Notes: a model not told the origin generated them from the letters alone. Counted from the first letter of the stretch, positions 7,614 to 17,023 are shown. The stretch is DNA of 64,000 nucleotides from CAZDXB01 sp964509335 (GCA_964509335.1 CAZDXB010000007.1:62001-126000), one strand, 5' to 3'. Translations and numbers: made by a program.

Positions 7614-8228
7614 CTAGAACTTGCCGAATTTAAAGGCGCAGTTAATCGATAATCCGCTAAAATCGGCGTCGCTCGAATGCGGAATGTTTAATCCGCCGAT
7701 AAATCTATAGCTCGCGCCCACTTCCATTCGAAAGAACTTCAGGAAATTGATTTCGGCGCCAATTCCCGGCTCGAATATGAAGAAACCGGACGATTCGTAT
7801 TCTCCGTCAATATCTTCTTCCATTAAGTCTAGTTCCGGCGTATAGCTTAGTCCGCCGCCGCCTATTAGCGACGACATTATTATATGCACGACTTTGTTAG
7901 GCTTGTAGGCGTATTGCAGATATAAACCGCCCCAACCGGCTCTGGCGTAATAATTTGTATCTACGTCTTCTTTGTAGCCTTCGACTAACGGACTAGAAAC
8001 CAGACCGTAACCGCCGCCGCCGATGGAAAAGGAGTGGTCGATTATCCAGCCGCCTCTTCCGCCGATTAAAATGGCGTTATGGTCGAAAAGTCTCGAATAT
8101 TTCATTTCAAGAGCGCCGTAACCGCCGTGAGTTACGTCTTCGCCGCCAAAAATTGTTTCTGCCTTATCTTTAGCAAGCGCTTGCGTAGCTATTAATAACG
8201 CGATTAGGACTAAAAATTTTGACTTCAT
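7614..8228 (-). CDS. small outer-membrane beta-barrel protein
   Basis: About 204 residues, beginning MKSKFLVLIALLIATQALA, a clear cleavable signal peptide. The start at 8228 is chosen because GGAGAAAGG lies just upstream; a TTG at 8243 overlaps that SD and is not a start. The mature part is rich in Gly and aromatic residues in alternating strands (GGYGALEMKYSRLF, WGGLYLQYAYKP) and ends CAFKFGKF, with the terminal aromatic usual for OMPs. No specific family is recognised. It is divergent from lysS and ends near a terminator at 7524-7553. Confidence 0.65.
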   Translation of the reverse strand: MKSKFLVLIALLIATQALAKDKAETIFGGEDVTHGGYGALEMKYSRLFDHNAILIGGRGGWIIDHSFSIGGGGYGLVSSPLVEGYKEDVDTNYYARAGWGGLYLQYAYKPNKVVHIIMSSLIGGGGLSYTPELDLMEEDIDGEYESSGFFIFEPGIGAEINFLKFFRMEVGASYRFIGGLNIPHSSDADFSGLSINCAFKFGKF

Positions 8229-8293
8229 TATCCTTTCTCCCAACTTTTATTTCACATAATCCAAACTCATCTAATCGAAATAAATTTCTTATT

Positions 8294-8324
8294 TTTGATA
8301 TTCTACGAATTGCAATTGTATTTG
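8294..8324 (+). promoter_or_regulatory. candidate Bacteroidota-type promoter for lysS
   Basis: TTTG (8294-8297), a 19-bp spacer and TGTATTTG (8317-8324) approximate the -33/-7 pattern TTTG-N19-TAnnTTTG with one mismatch. The site lies 17 bp before the lysS start, which would give a short leader. Confidence 0.4.
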
Positions 8325-8341
8325 TTTCATAAATTAATGTT

Positions 8342-10072
8342 ATGTTAAGTATGCTGGAATTAGATTTAAACGACCAAGAAAAAAGGAGACTGGAAGAGCT
8401 GGAAGAGCTTGAAGAAGCTGGAATTAATCCGTATCCTCACAAATTTGAAAAGACTCATTCCGCTAATGAAATATTGGATAAATTTTCCGACGATAACCCT
8501 GACGAATTAAGCGAAGTCGCCGTCGCCGGAAGAATTATGAGCATCCGAAAAATGGGCAAGGCGAGCTTTTGCCATATGCAAGACCAGAGCGGCAAGATAC
8601 AGATATATCTGAAGAAAGACGACTTAGCCGAAATGTACGAGCATTTCAAGAAGCGTTTCGATATTGGCGACATAATCGGCGTTAAAGGATTCGCTTTCAG
8701 AACGAAGATGGGCGAAATTTCCGTTCACGCGAAAGAGTTGCGCTTGCTGACCAAATCGCTTAGAATACTTCCCGTGAGAAAGGAAGAGACAGACGAAAAG
8801 GGGAACAAAATAGTCCACGACGCTTTCGCCGACGTTGAGTTGCGTTATCGCAGAAGATACGTGGATTTAATCGTAAATCCCGAAGTAAAAGAGACTTTCG
8901 TGAAAAGGTCGAAAATCATCGCCGAAATACGCGACTATTTCAATTCGAGAAACTGGCTGGAAGTGGAAACGCCGATATTGCAACAGATATACGGCGGCGC
9001 TACGGCGCGACCGTTTATCACGCATCATAACGCTTTGGACGTGGACTTCTATTTACGAATAGCCGACGAATTGTATCTTAAAAGGTTAATCGTAGGCGGC
9101 TTCGAAGGCGTTTACGAGATAAGCAAGAACTTCAGGAACGAGGGAATGGACAAGATGCACAATCCCGAGTTCACGGCGCTGGAAATTTACGTCGCTTACA
9201 AGGACTACGAGTGGATGATGGAAATGACGGAGAACCTTATTAACGAAGTCGCCAAGCGAGTCAACGGCGAGGAGTATATAGAATACGCGGGCAAGAAAAT
9301 TAATTTGGAACTGCCTTTCAAAAGGGCGAAAATGTTCGATTTATTCGAAGAATATACAGGAAAAGACATAAGAGGTAAAAGTCGGGAAGAACTTTACGAA
9401 ATAGCCAAAGACTTGGATTTGGAAGTTGAGAAAGATTTCAGCAAGATGAAGTTATACGACGAGATATTCAGCGAAAAAGTCGAACCGAACTTAATCGAGC
9501 CGACCTTCGTAGTTGATTATCCCATTGAATTGTCTCCCTTGGCTAAAAAGCATCGTTCAGGCGAAGAAAAGATAGTGGAGAGATTCGAATTATTTATCAA
9601 CGGTTTTGAAATCGCCAATGCCTTCACCGAATTGAACGACCCGAGAGACCAAAGGGAAAGACTGGAAGAGCAAGCCAGAATTAGAGCCGCCGGCGACGAC
9701 GAAGCTATGATTGTCGATGAGGACTTCCTTTACGCGTTGGAAGTGGGGATGCCGCCCACGGCGGGATTAGGAATCGGCGTCGATAGGCTGGTTATGCTTC
9801 TAACCGGAGCGACGACAATCAGAGACGCCGTGCTGTTCCCGCAAATGAGACCGGAAAAGAAATCCAAGCCGTCGCCCGAGCCTGCGTTTAAAGAAATGGG
9901 CGTCCCGGAAGAATGGATAAGACACTTAATAAAAATGGGATTCGAAACAGCCGAAGATTTAAAAAAGGAACATCCGAACAAGCTTTTCAACGATATGGCG
10001 GTTTACAGAAAAAAGAACAAGCTCGACATAAAATTGCCTTCTAACAAAGAAGTTAAAAAGTGGCTTAAATAA
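8342..10072 (+). CDS. lysS: lysyl-tRNA synthetase, class II
   Basis: A 576-residue enzyme that charges tRNA-Lys. An N-terminal OB-fold anticodon-binding domain (about 60-160) precedes the class II catalytic core. Motif 1 is near 196-225 (ending WLEVETPILQ), motif 2 contains FRNEGMDKMHNPEFTALE, and motif 3 is GLGIGVDRLVMLLTG near 475. It is about 70 residues longer than E. coli LysS. The extra C-terminal part (from KPSPEPAFKEMG, with MGFETAEDLKK) resembles a small helical, helix-hairpin-like extension as seen in Bacteroidota-type LysS. An internal Met at codon 4 is an alternative start. mscS follows after 14 bp, so they may be cotranscribed. Confidence 0.95.
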   Translation: MLSMLELDLNDQEKRRLEELEELEEAGINPYPHKFEKTHSANEILDKFSDDNPDELSEVAVAGRIMSIRKMGKASFCHMQDQSGKIQIYLKKDDLAEMYEHFKKRFDIGDIIGVKGFAFRTKMGEISVHAKELRLLTKSLRILPVRKEETDEKGNKIVHDAFADVELRYRRRYVDLIVNPEVKETFVKRSKIIAEIRDYFNSRNWLEVETPILQQIYGGATARPFITHHNALDVDFYLRIADELYLKRLIVGGFEGVYEISKNFRNEGMDKMHNPEFTALEIYVAYKDYEWMMEMTENLINEVAKRVNGEEYIEYAGKKINLELPFKRAKMFDLFEEYTGKDIRGKSREELYEIAKDLDLEVEKDFSKMKLYDEIFSEKVEPNLIEPTFVVDYPIELSPLAKKHRSGEEKIVERFELFINGFEIANAFTELNDPRDQRERLEEQARIRAAGDDEAMIVDEDFLYALEVGMPPTAGLGIGVDRLVMLLTGATTIRDAVLFPQMRPEKKSKPSPEPAFKEMGVPEEWIRHLIKMGFETAEDLKKEHPNKLFNDMAVYRKKNKLDIKLPSNKEVKKWLK

Positions 10073-10086
10073 ATAGCGGGGATAAT

Positions 10087-11001
10087 ATGTTTCAAGACGC
10101 CTTCGATATAATTAAAGAGAAATTCGGCTCGTGGGGAAACGATTTGGTAAATATTCTACCTTATTTTTTCGTTTCGCTTTTAGTATTTTTTATTTTCGCT
10201 TTGATAGCTAAAATTTCCAAGAAAATTACGCAAAAGGCGCTGGGTAGATTAACTTTCTCAAAATCGGTCAACAAGTTAATATCAAATCTGATTTTTCTGA
10301 CTATATTGATTATAGGCGCCGTCGTAGCTTTGGGAGCTTTAAAGTTGGAGAAAACGGTAACGTCGGTTTTAGCCGGCGCCGGTATCGTCGGTTTGGCTTT
10401 AGGCTTCGCTTTTCAGGATTTGGCTTCTAATATTATTTCCGGCGTAATACTTTCTATTCGCAAACCTATTAATATCGGCGACTACATAGAGGCGAAAGGA
10501 TATTTTGGACGAGTGATGGATATTAGATTGCGCTCGCTCGAGATGCACAATCTCGACGGACAAATAGTCTATATCCCGAGCAAGGAAGTTTTGCAAAATC
10601 CGATTACGAATTACACCCAAATGGGCAAACGCAGAGTCGTTTTAGACGTTGGCATCTCTTACGGGGATAACCTTGAAAAAGTAAGGAAAGTAACCTTAGA
10701 AGCTATTGACGAAGTGGAAGGCATCTTGAAAGACGAACCGGTAGAGTTTTACTATAAAGAATTCGGAGATAGCTCGATTAATTTTATCGTCAGGTATTGG
10801 GTGAATTTCGAGAGACAGCCGGATTATTTGCAGTCGGTTAGCGATTCGATAATGAACATAAAAGCTAAATACGACGAGAACGATATTACTATACCGTTCC
10901 CGATTTCGACTTTGGATTTCGGAATAAAAGGCGGCGAGAAACTTCACGAATCTTTGAACGAGTTGAGCGAGTTTAATTTTAAAGATAGCAACGGAAGTTG
11001 A
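10087..11001 (+). CDS. MscS-family mechanosensitive channel
   Basis: A 304-residue inner-membrane channel. Two or three N-terminal transmembrane helices (about 20-45, 65-85, 90-120) end in the Gly/Ala-rich pore helix region AGAGIVGLALGFAFQDLASN, the hallmark of MscS. The cytoplasmic beta domain follows (INIGDYIEAKGYFGRV, YIPSKEVLQNPITNYT) and an alpha/beta vestibule. It probably releases small osmolytes on hypo-osmotic shock. An SD-like GCGGGGA precedes the start. Short gaps of 14 and 15 bp link it to lysS and the M50 protease in an apparent operon. Confidence 0.88.
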   Translation: MFQDAFDIIKEKFGSWGNDLVNILPYFFVSLLVFFIFALIAKISKKITQKALGRLTFSKSVNKLISNLIFLTILIIGAVVALGALKLEKTVTSVLAGAGIVGLALGFAFQDLASNIISGVILSIRKPINIGDYIEAKGYFGRVMDIRLRSLEMHNLDGQIVYIPSKEVLQNPITNYTQMGKRRVVLDVGISYGDNLEKVRKVTLEAIDEVEGILKDEPVEFYYKEFGDSSINFIVRYWVNFERQPDYLQSVSDSIMNIKAKYDENDITIPFPISTLDFGIKGGEKLHESLNELSEFNFKDSNGS

Positions 11002-11016
11002 TTAGATTTTGCCGAT

Positions 11017-12096
11017 ATGAAAGAAGACGAATTAAATTTTGAGCAAGCTGGACGGAAAAAGAAGAAACCGTCGTCGATAATAAATATACTTTTAATCGTA
11101 GCGACTTTTTTTACGACTTCGATAGCCGGAGTCTTGTGGGCGGGCAAGGATTTTACCGACCTGTCCAACATTCATTTGGGATTCGCTTACGCTATATTGA
11201 TTGTAACTTTTTTAGGAGCGCACGAGTTCGGACATTACATAGCGTCGCGAGTTCACAAAGTGGACGCTACTTTGCCGTTTTTTATTCCGTTCCCGCCCGC
11301 GCCCAATTTGCCGAGTATATTCGGAACTTTCGGCGCTGTAATCAAAACTTATTCGCCTATACGCTCTCGCAAAGCTTTGTTCGACATAGGAGTAGCGGGA
11401 CCTATCGCGGGCTTTGTCGTAGCGTTCGCCTTTTTGATTTACGGGCTTTCGACTTTGCCCGGCAAAGAGTTCATCTACAATATTCATCCCGAGTATTTAA
11501 CCGAATTCGGCGGGAAAATACCTGAAACGAGCTTGCACTTTGGCGACACTTTGCTCTTTTGGATTAGCGCGAAACTCTTCGCTAATCCGGACGGCTTTCT
11601 GCCGCCGATGAACGAAATTTATCACTATCCTTTTCTGAACGTCGGCTGGTTCGGTTTGTTCGTAACGACTTTAAATTTAATACCCATCGGTCAGTTGGAC
11701 GGCGGACACGTAGCCTACGCTATGTTCGGCGAGGAAAAACAATACAAAGTCGCCAATATCGCTTGGAAAATTATGATGGCGATAGGGATAGTTGGATTGC
11801 TGGGAATATTATACGATTTTATGTCCTTTGATTATCCCGACAAAACTTATCAGTTTTTCAAAGATTTGCTCCTGCCGCCTCTGAAATTTATTAAAGCAAA
11901 GGTCCCTTGGTTGCTGCAGTGTTGGCCCGGATGGCTCTTTTGGGGATTGATAGCTAGATTTTTCATTAAGTTGCGGCATCCTCCTTTAATTGAACACGGC
12001 GAACCGCTAGATTCAAAAAGAAGAGCAATTGGTTGGTGCGCCTTCGTAATTCTTTTCTTGAGCCTATCTTATAACGGCATATACTTTATTCAGTAA
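11017..12096 (+). CDS. M50-family site-2-type membrane metalloprotease
   Basis: A 359-residue polytopic membrane protein with the zinc motif AHEFGHY (about residues 68-74) and the distal ligand motif IGQLDGGH (about 224-231), characteristic of S2P/M50 intramembrane proteases. The segment FIPFPPAPNLPSIFGTFGA after the first motif matches the soluble-type M50 subgroup found in plants and many bacteria. Three or more further hydrophobic helices follow. The substrate is unknown; family members cleave membrane-bound regulators. It is the third gene of the lysS-mscS set by spacing. Confidence 0.85.
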   Translation: MKEDELNFEQAGRKKKKPSSIINILLIVATFFTTSIAGVLWAGKDFTDLSNIHLGFAYAILIVTFLGAHEFGHYIASRVHKVDATLPFFIPFPPAPNLPSIFGTFGAVIKTYSPIRSRKALFDIGVAGPIAGFVVAFAFLIYGLSTLPGKEFIYNIHPEYLTEFGGKIPETSLHFGDTLLFWISAKLFANPDGFLPPMNEIYHYPFLNVGWFGLFVTTLNLIPIGQLDGGHVAYAMFGEEKQYKVANIAWKIMMAIGIVGLLGILYDFMSFDYPDKTYQFFKDLLLPPLKFIKAKVPWLLQCWPGWLFWGLIARFFIKLRHPPLIEHGEPLDSKRRAIGWCAFVILFLSLSYNGIYFIQ

Positions 12097-12124
12097 AAAC
12101 ATATGCTATACAGTATCCGATTTA

Positions 12125-12156
12125 TTTGATAAGGCTAATTATTTTTTTTATATTGT
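12125..12156 (+). promoter_or_regulatory. weak candidate promoter upstream of the glutamine synthetase gene
   Basis: TTTG (12125-12128), a 20-bp spacer and TATATTGT (12149-12156) partly match the TTTG-N20-TAnnTTTG pattern (6 of 8 in the -7 box). It lies 45 bp before the start codon. Confidence 0.3.
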
Positions 12157-12201
12157 CAAATCTAAGAAACAGTGTTAAAAAATAAACAGAGGTAGATAGT
12201 A

Positions 12202-13749
12202 ATGGGTGAAAAGGTAGAAAATTTAGCTTTAACGAATCCTTTGTCGAAAATAATTGATAAAGGCCCTAAGGATTTTACTAGAGAAGACTTAATTAAAGTT
12301 ATAGAAGAAAAAGAGATAGAAAGAATCACCTTCCATTATACGGGCGTTGACGGAAAAATAAAAGAATTAAAACTGCCGGTAAATAGCAAAAGATACGCGG
12401 AGCTAGTTTTAACCGAAGGCGAGCGAGCGGACGGCTCCTCGTTGTTCAAAGGAATGGTTGACCCCGGCAAATCGGATTTATACGTAGTTCCCAAATACAG
12501 CACGGCTTTTCTTAATCCTTTTGTGGAAGGCAGTTTGGATTTCGTTTGCCGTTTTATCAATCCTCAAGGCGAGTTGGCGGAGTTCCCGCCGGATAACATT
12601 CTTCGCCGAGCGAGCGATATGTTAAAGGACAATACGGGATTCGATTTGCACGCTTTGGGCGAGCTGGAATTCTTTCTTTTAAGCGACCCGGAAAACAGAA
12701 CGTTTCCGCTTCCTAAGCAAGCGGGCTATCACGCCAGTTCGCCGTTCGTTAAGAACAACGAAGCTCTAAACGAAATGCTCAGGCTGATAACGCAAATAGC
12801 GGGGAACGTAAAATACGCTCACAGCGAAGTTGGCTTTTTGTCTAGAGTGGAAAGCGAATTAGAAGAAATCGACGGCAAAATGGCGGAACAAGTGGAAGTT
12901 GAATTCCTGCCGACGCCTATAGAAGAAACGGGCGACTCGCTGGTGTTGGCGAAATGGATTATTCGCAACGTAGCTTATAAACACGATTGCGTCGCTACTT
13001 TCGCTCCGAAAATTGAAGTCGGGCACGCCGGCAACGGAATGCACGTTCATCTTGCTTTAATGAAGGACGGCAAGAACGCGATGGTCGATTCAAACAACCA
13101 ATTGAACGAAAATTCCAAAAAAGTAATAGGCGGTTTGTGTAAATACGCTTCTAGCTTGAACGCTTTCGGCAATACGGTAGCCGGTTCTTATTTAAGACTG
13201 GTGCCGCATCAAGAAGCGCCGACAAAAGTATGCTGGAGCGAGATGAACCGCAGCGCGTTGATTCGCGTGCCGCTTGGATGGAACGAAGTCGAAAATTTAG
13301 CGTCAATAGTCAATCCCAACGAAAAGCTGCCCGAAACAAAGTTCGATTCAAGGCAGACCGTCGAGCTTAGAAGCCCAGACGGAAGCTGTAACTCGCATTT
13401 GCTATTGTCCGGAATTACTATGGCTGTCGATTGGGGATTGACCAACGGCGAAGAAGCTCTTAAAATTTCCGACAAATGTTACGTAGCCGGCAATATCCAC
13501 GACGAGGACAACGAGTTAAACTTGGAAGAAATCGCCGAAAGTTGCGAAGATTCCGCCGACGTATTGCTCGAGCATAGGGATATATTCGAAAGGAAAGATA
13601 TTTTCCCCAAAAACGTAATAGACTTCATTGCTGAAAAGTTAAAAGAAGAGGAAGATAGAGATTTACATAAACGATTGATGTCGCTTTCGGACGAAGAAAA
13701 AGTTAAAGAGTCGAGACGAGTTATGCACAAGGATTTGCATAAACATTAA
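12202..13749 (+). CDS. glnA: glutamine synthetase, type I-like
   Basis: A 515-residue ATP-dependent enzyme joining ammonia to glutamate in the cytoplasm. The N-terminal beta-Grasp region contains ERADGSSLFKGM, the counterpart of the usual DGSS block. The catalytic domain shows GHAGNGMHVHLAL, the ATP-site region and MNRSALIRVPLGW, with VELRSPDGSCNSHLLLSG near the C-terminus. It is longer than E. coli GlnA (469), mainly in an acidic Lys/Glu-rich C-terminal helix. I saw no Tyr adenylylation motif like that of enteric enzymes. It is monocistronic and converges on a small gene 7 bp away. A divergent glutamine-synthetase-like paralogue cannot be excluded. Confidence 0.85.
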   Translation: MGEKVENLALTNPLSKIIDKGPKDFTREDLIKVIEEKEIERITFHYTGVDGKIKELKLPVNSKRYAELVLTEGERADGSSLFKGMVDPGKSDLYVVPKYSTAFLNPFVEGSLDFVCRFINPQGELAEFPPDNILRRASDMLKDNTGFDLHALGELEFFLLSDPENRTFPLPKQAGYHASSPFVKNNEALNEMLRLITQIAGNVKYAHSEVGFLSRVESELEEIDGKMAEQVEVEFLPTPIEETGDSLVLAKWIIRNVAYKHDCVATFAPKIEVGHAGNGMHVHLALMKDGKNAMVDSNNQLNENSKKVIGGLCKYASSLNAFGNTVAGSYLRLVPHQEAPTKVCWSEMNRSALIRVPLGWNEVENLASIVNPNEKLPETKFDSRQTVELRSPDGSCNSHLLLSGITMAVDWGLTNGEEALKISDKCYVAGNIHDEDNELNLEEIAESCEDSADVLLEHRDIFERKDIFPKNVIDFIAEKLKEEEDRDLHKRLMSLSDEEKVKESRRVMHKDLHKH

Positions 13750-13756
13750 ATCGCCC

Positions 13757-13966
13757 TTAACGTTTGGGCTTGAAGTCGGGTTTTTCTTCTTTTTCCCAGA
13801 ATTCCGGCGAGTTGACTTTTTTGTAAGAATCCTCGCTTTCGATGATAGATTCGATACTATTATCGGCGGGGATTTTTTTATGAATTTCCCGACTAGAAGT
13901 ATAGCCCGCGTCTCCTATAAAAGACGCGAGCCATACGAAAGTCAATATTGCTAAAACTGCTTTCAT
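13757..13966 (-). CDS. small secreted protein with C-terminal PDFKPKR
   Basis: A 69-residue protein. Residues 1-20 form a signal peptide (MKAVLAILTFVWLASFIGDA). The short mature part is charged and ends EFWEKEEKPDFKPKR. The next gene upstream, 11 bp away, encodes a protein with a matching end (EPWDDPPDWKPKR plus five residues), so the two look like a paralogous pair in one transcript. No known family is recognised. The pair is divergent from a sensor kinase with periplasmic TPRs, so a signalling role is possible but unproven. The ribosome-binding site is weak. Confidence 0.55.
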   Translation of the reverse strand: MKAVLAILTFVWLASFIGDAGYTSSREIHKKIPADNSIESIIESEDSYKKVNSPEFWEKEEKPDFKPKR

Positions 13967-13977
13967 AGTTAACTAAA

Positions 13978-14232
13978 CTAGTCGTTGATTGGGTCTCTCT
14001 TAGGCTTCCAATCGGGCGGGTCGTCCCAAGGTTCTACAACGCCGCAATTCGGGTCGTAGGTTTCCTCGAAATACTGAACCGCGTCTTGCTGAAGGTTTTC
14101 GTCGTAGTACACGTCTTCGACGACTTGCTGGTTTTCTTCGTAGATGTAGATTAGGTCGTCGGCAGTGTACTGAGTTCCCGTTCCCGGTATCAACAATTGA
14201 AGATACCATAAAATAGCGATTAAAATATCCAT
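13978..14232 (-). CDS. small secreted acidic protein with C-terminal PDWKPKR
   Basis: An 84-residue protein with a strong SD (AGGGGGT) 5 nt before its ATG. A hydrophobic N-terminus (MDILIAILWYLQLLIPGTG) would serve as a signal peptide or anchor. The mature region is rich in Asp, Glu, Tyr and Gln and has one Cys. It ends EPWDDPPDWKPKRDPIND, sharing E-x-W-x(n)-PD(F/W)KPKR with the following gene. No homologous family is recognised. It is first of a two-gene operon, and its start lies 293 bp from the divergent sensor kinase. That gap holds no clear promoter or hairpin that I could identify. Confidence 0.55.
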   Translation of the reverse strand: MDILIAILWYLQLLIPGTGTQYTADDLIYIYEENQQVVEDVYYDENLQQDAVQYFEETYDPNCGVVEPWDDPPDWKPKRDPIND

Positions 14233-14525
14233 TTTTACCCCCTATAATAATAAATAAAAAACGAATTTAACGGCTATAGTTCCAACTGGCGTGCCATATA
14301 AAACAGAAGAGCTTTAAAAAAGGGGAGTCTAAGGGTTTTTGCTCCTTTCGGCAAACCAATGACGCTGTAAACGCTTTAACATCTATAATTTGCAAGTTCG
14401 GTAAAAAAAGCAATGCTTTAACGATTAGTTTTAAATAAATGGTATGGGTTTTGCTTAAAAGGAAACAAATAGGTTTATTTTAGCCAATGCGGCTAATTAT
14501 TTAACCAATTGAAAAATGGTAGGAT

Positions 14526-16916
14526 ATGCGAAAGATGAAAAATAAAAGCTTGACTGGGGCTATAATCGCGATTATAGTAACGGCGATTTGTATTTTTCAA
14601 ACGCCGTTGTTAGCGAAAGGGCGCTTGGATAGTTTGACCAAGTCGCTTCAAGCCGCTGATTACGAGGACAGCGCCGAGATATATAATGAAATATCCGAAA
14701 AGTATTTAGCCGAATCCCCCAAAAAGAGCATAGCTTTCGGCAAAAAGGCTTTGATGGTCGCCGAAAGAAACAACGACGAAGCCTTAAAAGCCAGAGCCTA
14801 TATGTCTATCGGAGCCGGGTTCGAGTTTCAAGAGCAATACGATTTGGCTTTGTCTTATTACAAAGACGCTTTGTCGATTCAAAAGAAAATTGGCGACCAA
14901 AAAGATATTTCGAGGTCTCTAAACAATATCGGGGTTTTATATCAAAAAGCGGGGAATTTAGATTCAGCCGCCAAATATTATGAAATAGCCTTGAATATTA
15001 AAGAGAAATTTAGCAATTACGAAGAGATAGCTAAAACGCTATATAACTTGGGTTCGGTTTATTCAATAAAGGGAGAGTATAACAAAGCCATAGAATTTTT
15101 TAATAGACTGCTTAAAATACAAAAGAGACTTTCGAACAAAGAAGAACTCGCGAATGTTCACAACTACTTAGCCTATTCTTACCAAAAAGTTGGCAAATAC
15201 GACGCCGCTTTAAACAATTATTTGTCTGAATTGAAATTACGAGAGGAACTGAATCAAACCGAAAACGTCGAGAGATTCTTCTCGAAAATCGGGAAAATAT
15301 ACTACCAGATGCAGAATTACGAGAAGGCTATCGAATATTATAACAAAGCTTTGTTGATTGTTAAAGATAAAGACGAGGAGATGGAAACGGCGAAGACTCT
15401 ATCGAATCTAGGCAACGTTTATTACGAGGCAAAAGACTTTCGGGAAGCTTTGGAATACTATAAAAAATCGTTAAAAATAACGGAGGACAAAGAGCAGTCC
15501 AGCGAAGACTTTAAATTGAGCGACAACGCCTTAAGGGGCAAGGCAATTCTTCTTAACAACTTGGGTTTGGTTTATAAAAATTCCGGCGATTACGAAAAAG
15601 CGCTAGTTTATTGCAAAAGAGCAATTGAACTGAAAGACTCGATAAGCGAAGACAGCGACATTTTCTATCCGCTCACAAGCTTAGCCGAGATTTATTTGAA
15701 ATTGGACAAACCCCAAGAAGCGCTAAATAACCTCGAAAAATCACTCGATATAGCCGAGCGAAAAGACAATATAAATTTAAAGAAAATCGCCCGAAAATTG
15801 CTCTACGAAGTTTACGCGAAAATCGGCGATTACGAACATGCTCTTGAAAACCATAAGAAATACTCCGCTCTAAAGGACAGCATCTTGAACAAAACGACTA
15901 ATAAGATAATTTCGGAGATGCAGGTCAAATACGAGACGAAAAGAAAAGAGCAGGAAAACAAAGCTCTGAAACGCGTAAACGAGACTCAGCGAAATTATTT
16001 TATAGTAATATCCGCTCTGATACTAATTATTTTAGGCGTTCTATATAGTAGATACAGAGGCAAGCAAAAAGCCAACAAGATGTTGCGCGATATGAACAAG
16101 CAAATCAAAAAGCAGCACGGCGAGTTAGAATACATGTTTTCGCAATTGCAAGCGAAAGAAGAGCGATTGCGAGAAGCCAACGCCACAAAAGACAAATTCT
16201 TTTCAATAATAGCGCACGATTTGAAGAATCCCTTGCAAGCTATAACCTTGTCGGCGGATATGCTGAAGAACAAATATAGATACATGGAAGCCGAGCAATT
16301 GGTTTCGCTAATCGGTAACATCAATAACGCCGGCGAGCATCTGTCCTCGCTTTTGGAAAATCTGCTGCAATGGTCGAGAACGCAGAACGGAAAAATCAAG
16401 TATTATCCAGAGGAAATAGATTTAAAGGTCGTGGCGAAAGAGAACGTACAACTGATTTCCGCTTACGCCGAAAAGAAAGGCGTAAAAGTAAAAAGCGACA
16501 TCGCCGCTCAAAAGAGAGCTTTTATCGACAAAAACATGATAAGCACCGTATTCCGCAATTTGATTTCCAACGCCGTTAAATTTACCGAGGAAGACGGAGA
16601 GGTCAACTTGTCGGTAAACGAAAAAGATTTGTTTTACGAGGTGGCGGTAAAGGACACCGGAGTCGGCATAAGCGAAAAAGACTTAGATACATTGTTTAGA
16701 ATAGACGCTCATCGCACAACCAAAGGCACCCGCGACGAAAAAGGCACTGGCTTGGGCTTGATTTTATGCAAAGAATTCGTCGAGATGAACGGCGGAAGGA
16801 TTTGGGCTGAAAGCGAGCTTGGCGAAGGCTCGACATTCTATTTCACCGTCCCGAAATTTATGAAAGACAAAAACAAAGGACCGAGAGACGACGTTAATAT
16901 CGTTAATATGAATTAA
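14526..16916 (+). CDS. sensor histidine kinase with periplasmic TPR repeats
   Basis: About 796 residues. An N-terminal signal sequence leads into roughly eight to ten tetratricopeptide repeats (about 75-460; for example YDLALSYYKDALSIQKKIGD, NYEKAIEYYNKALLIVKDK). One transmembrane helix follows (about 488-508, IVISALILIILGVLY), then a coiled coil, the HisKA H-box with His near 563 (IIAHDLKNPLQ), and the ATPase domain (NLISNAVKFT, DTGVGI near 711, GTGLGL near 740). The TPRs are thus predicted outside the cytoplasm, where they could bind peptides or proteins. No response regulator is adjacent. A second ATG at 14535 is an alternative start with better SD spacing. The nearest divergent genes encode tiny secreted proteins. 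Confidence 0.9.
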   Translation: MRKMKNKSLTGAIIAIIVTAICIFQTPLLAKGRLDSLTKSLQAADYEDSAEIYNEISEKYLAESPKKSIAFGKKALMVAERNNDEALKARAYMSIGAGFEFQEQYDLALSYYKDALSIQKKIGDQKDISRSLNNIGVLYQKAGNLDSAAKYYEIALNIKEKFSNYEEIAKTLYNLGSVYSIKGEYNKAIEFFNRLLKIQKRLSNKEELANVHNYLAYSYQKVGKYDAALNNYLSELKLREELNQTENVERFFSKIGKIYYQMQNYEKAIEYYNKALLIVKDKDEEMETAKTLSNLGNVYYEAKDFREALEYYKKSLKITEDKEQSSEDFKLSDNALRGKAILLNNLGLVYKNSGDYEKALVYCKRAIELKDSISEDSDIFYPLTSLAEIYLKLDKPQEALNNLEKSLDIAERKDNINLKKIARKLLYEVYAKIGDYEHALENHKKYSALKDSILNKTTNKIISEMQVKYETKRKEQENKALKRVNETQRNYFIVISALILIILGVLYSRYRGKQKANKMLRDMNKQIKKQHGELEYMFSQLQAKEERLREANATKDKFFSIIAHDLKNPLQAITLSADMLKNKYRYMEAEQLVSLIGNINNAGEHLSSLLENLLQWSRTQNGKIKYYPEEIDLKVVAKENVQLISAYAEKKGVKVKSDIAAQKRAFIDKNMISTVFRNLISNAVKFTEEDGEVNLSVNEKDLFYEVAVKDTGVGISEKDLDTLFRIDAHRTTKGTRDEKGTGLGLILCKEFVEMNGGRIWAESELGEGSTFYFTVPKFMKDKNKGPRDDVNIVNMN

Positions 16917-16918
16917 GC

Positions 16919-16947
16919 GAGCGTTATCGGAACGCTCTCTTACTTTT
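16919..16947 (+). terminator. terminator of the sensor kinase gene
   Basis: Perfect 7-bp arms GAGCGTT and AACGCTC (16919-16937, 5-nt loop) are followed by a T-rich tract, TCTTACTTTTT. The hairpin starts 3 nt after the stop. Confidence 0.7.
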
Positions 16948-16997
16948 TCCCGCATCCGACGAGCTAAATCTCGTCGCAATTGAACGACTTTTTATAT

Positions 16998-17023
16998 CAT
17001 TCCGAAATTGGAATTTCGGAATG
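16998..17023. repeat. 26-bp palindrome CATTCCGAAATT/AATTTCGGAATG
   Basis: Perfect 12-bp arms around GG. It is the cleanest member of the dispersed palindrome family (309-332, 4040-4069 and, weaker, 24968-24993). It opens the hairpin-rich 16.9-17.75 kb gap. Confidence 0.65.

Noticed and set aside
9730..9990. Long antisense frame inside lysS
   Set aside because: Shadow of a strongly conserved gene; Ser/Ile-rich translation of the reverse strand, as with many other antisense frames in this window.
13750..13780. GCCC/GGGC hairpin between glutamine synthetase and the small convergent gene
   Set aside because: Stem of four base pairs overlapping a coding region; too weak to call a terminator.
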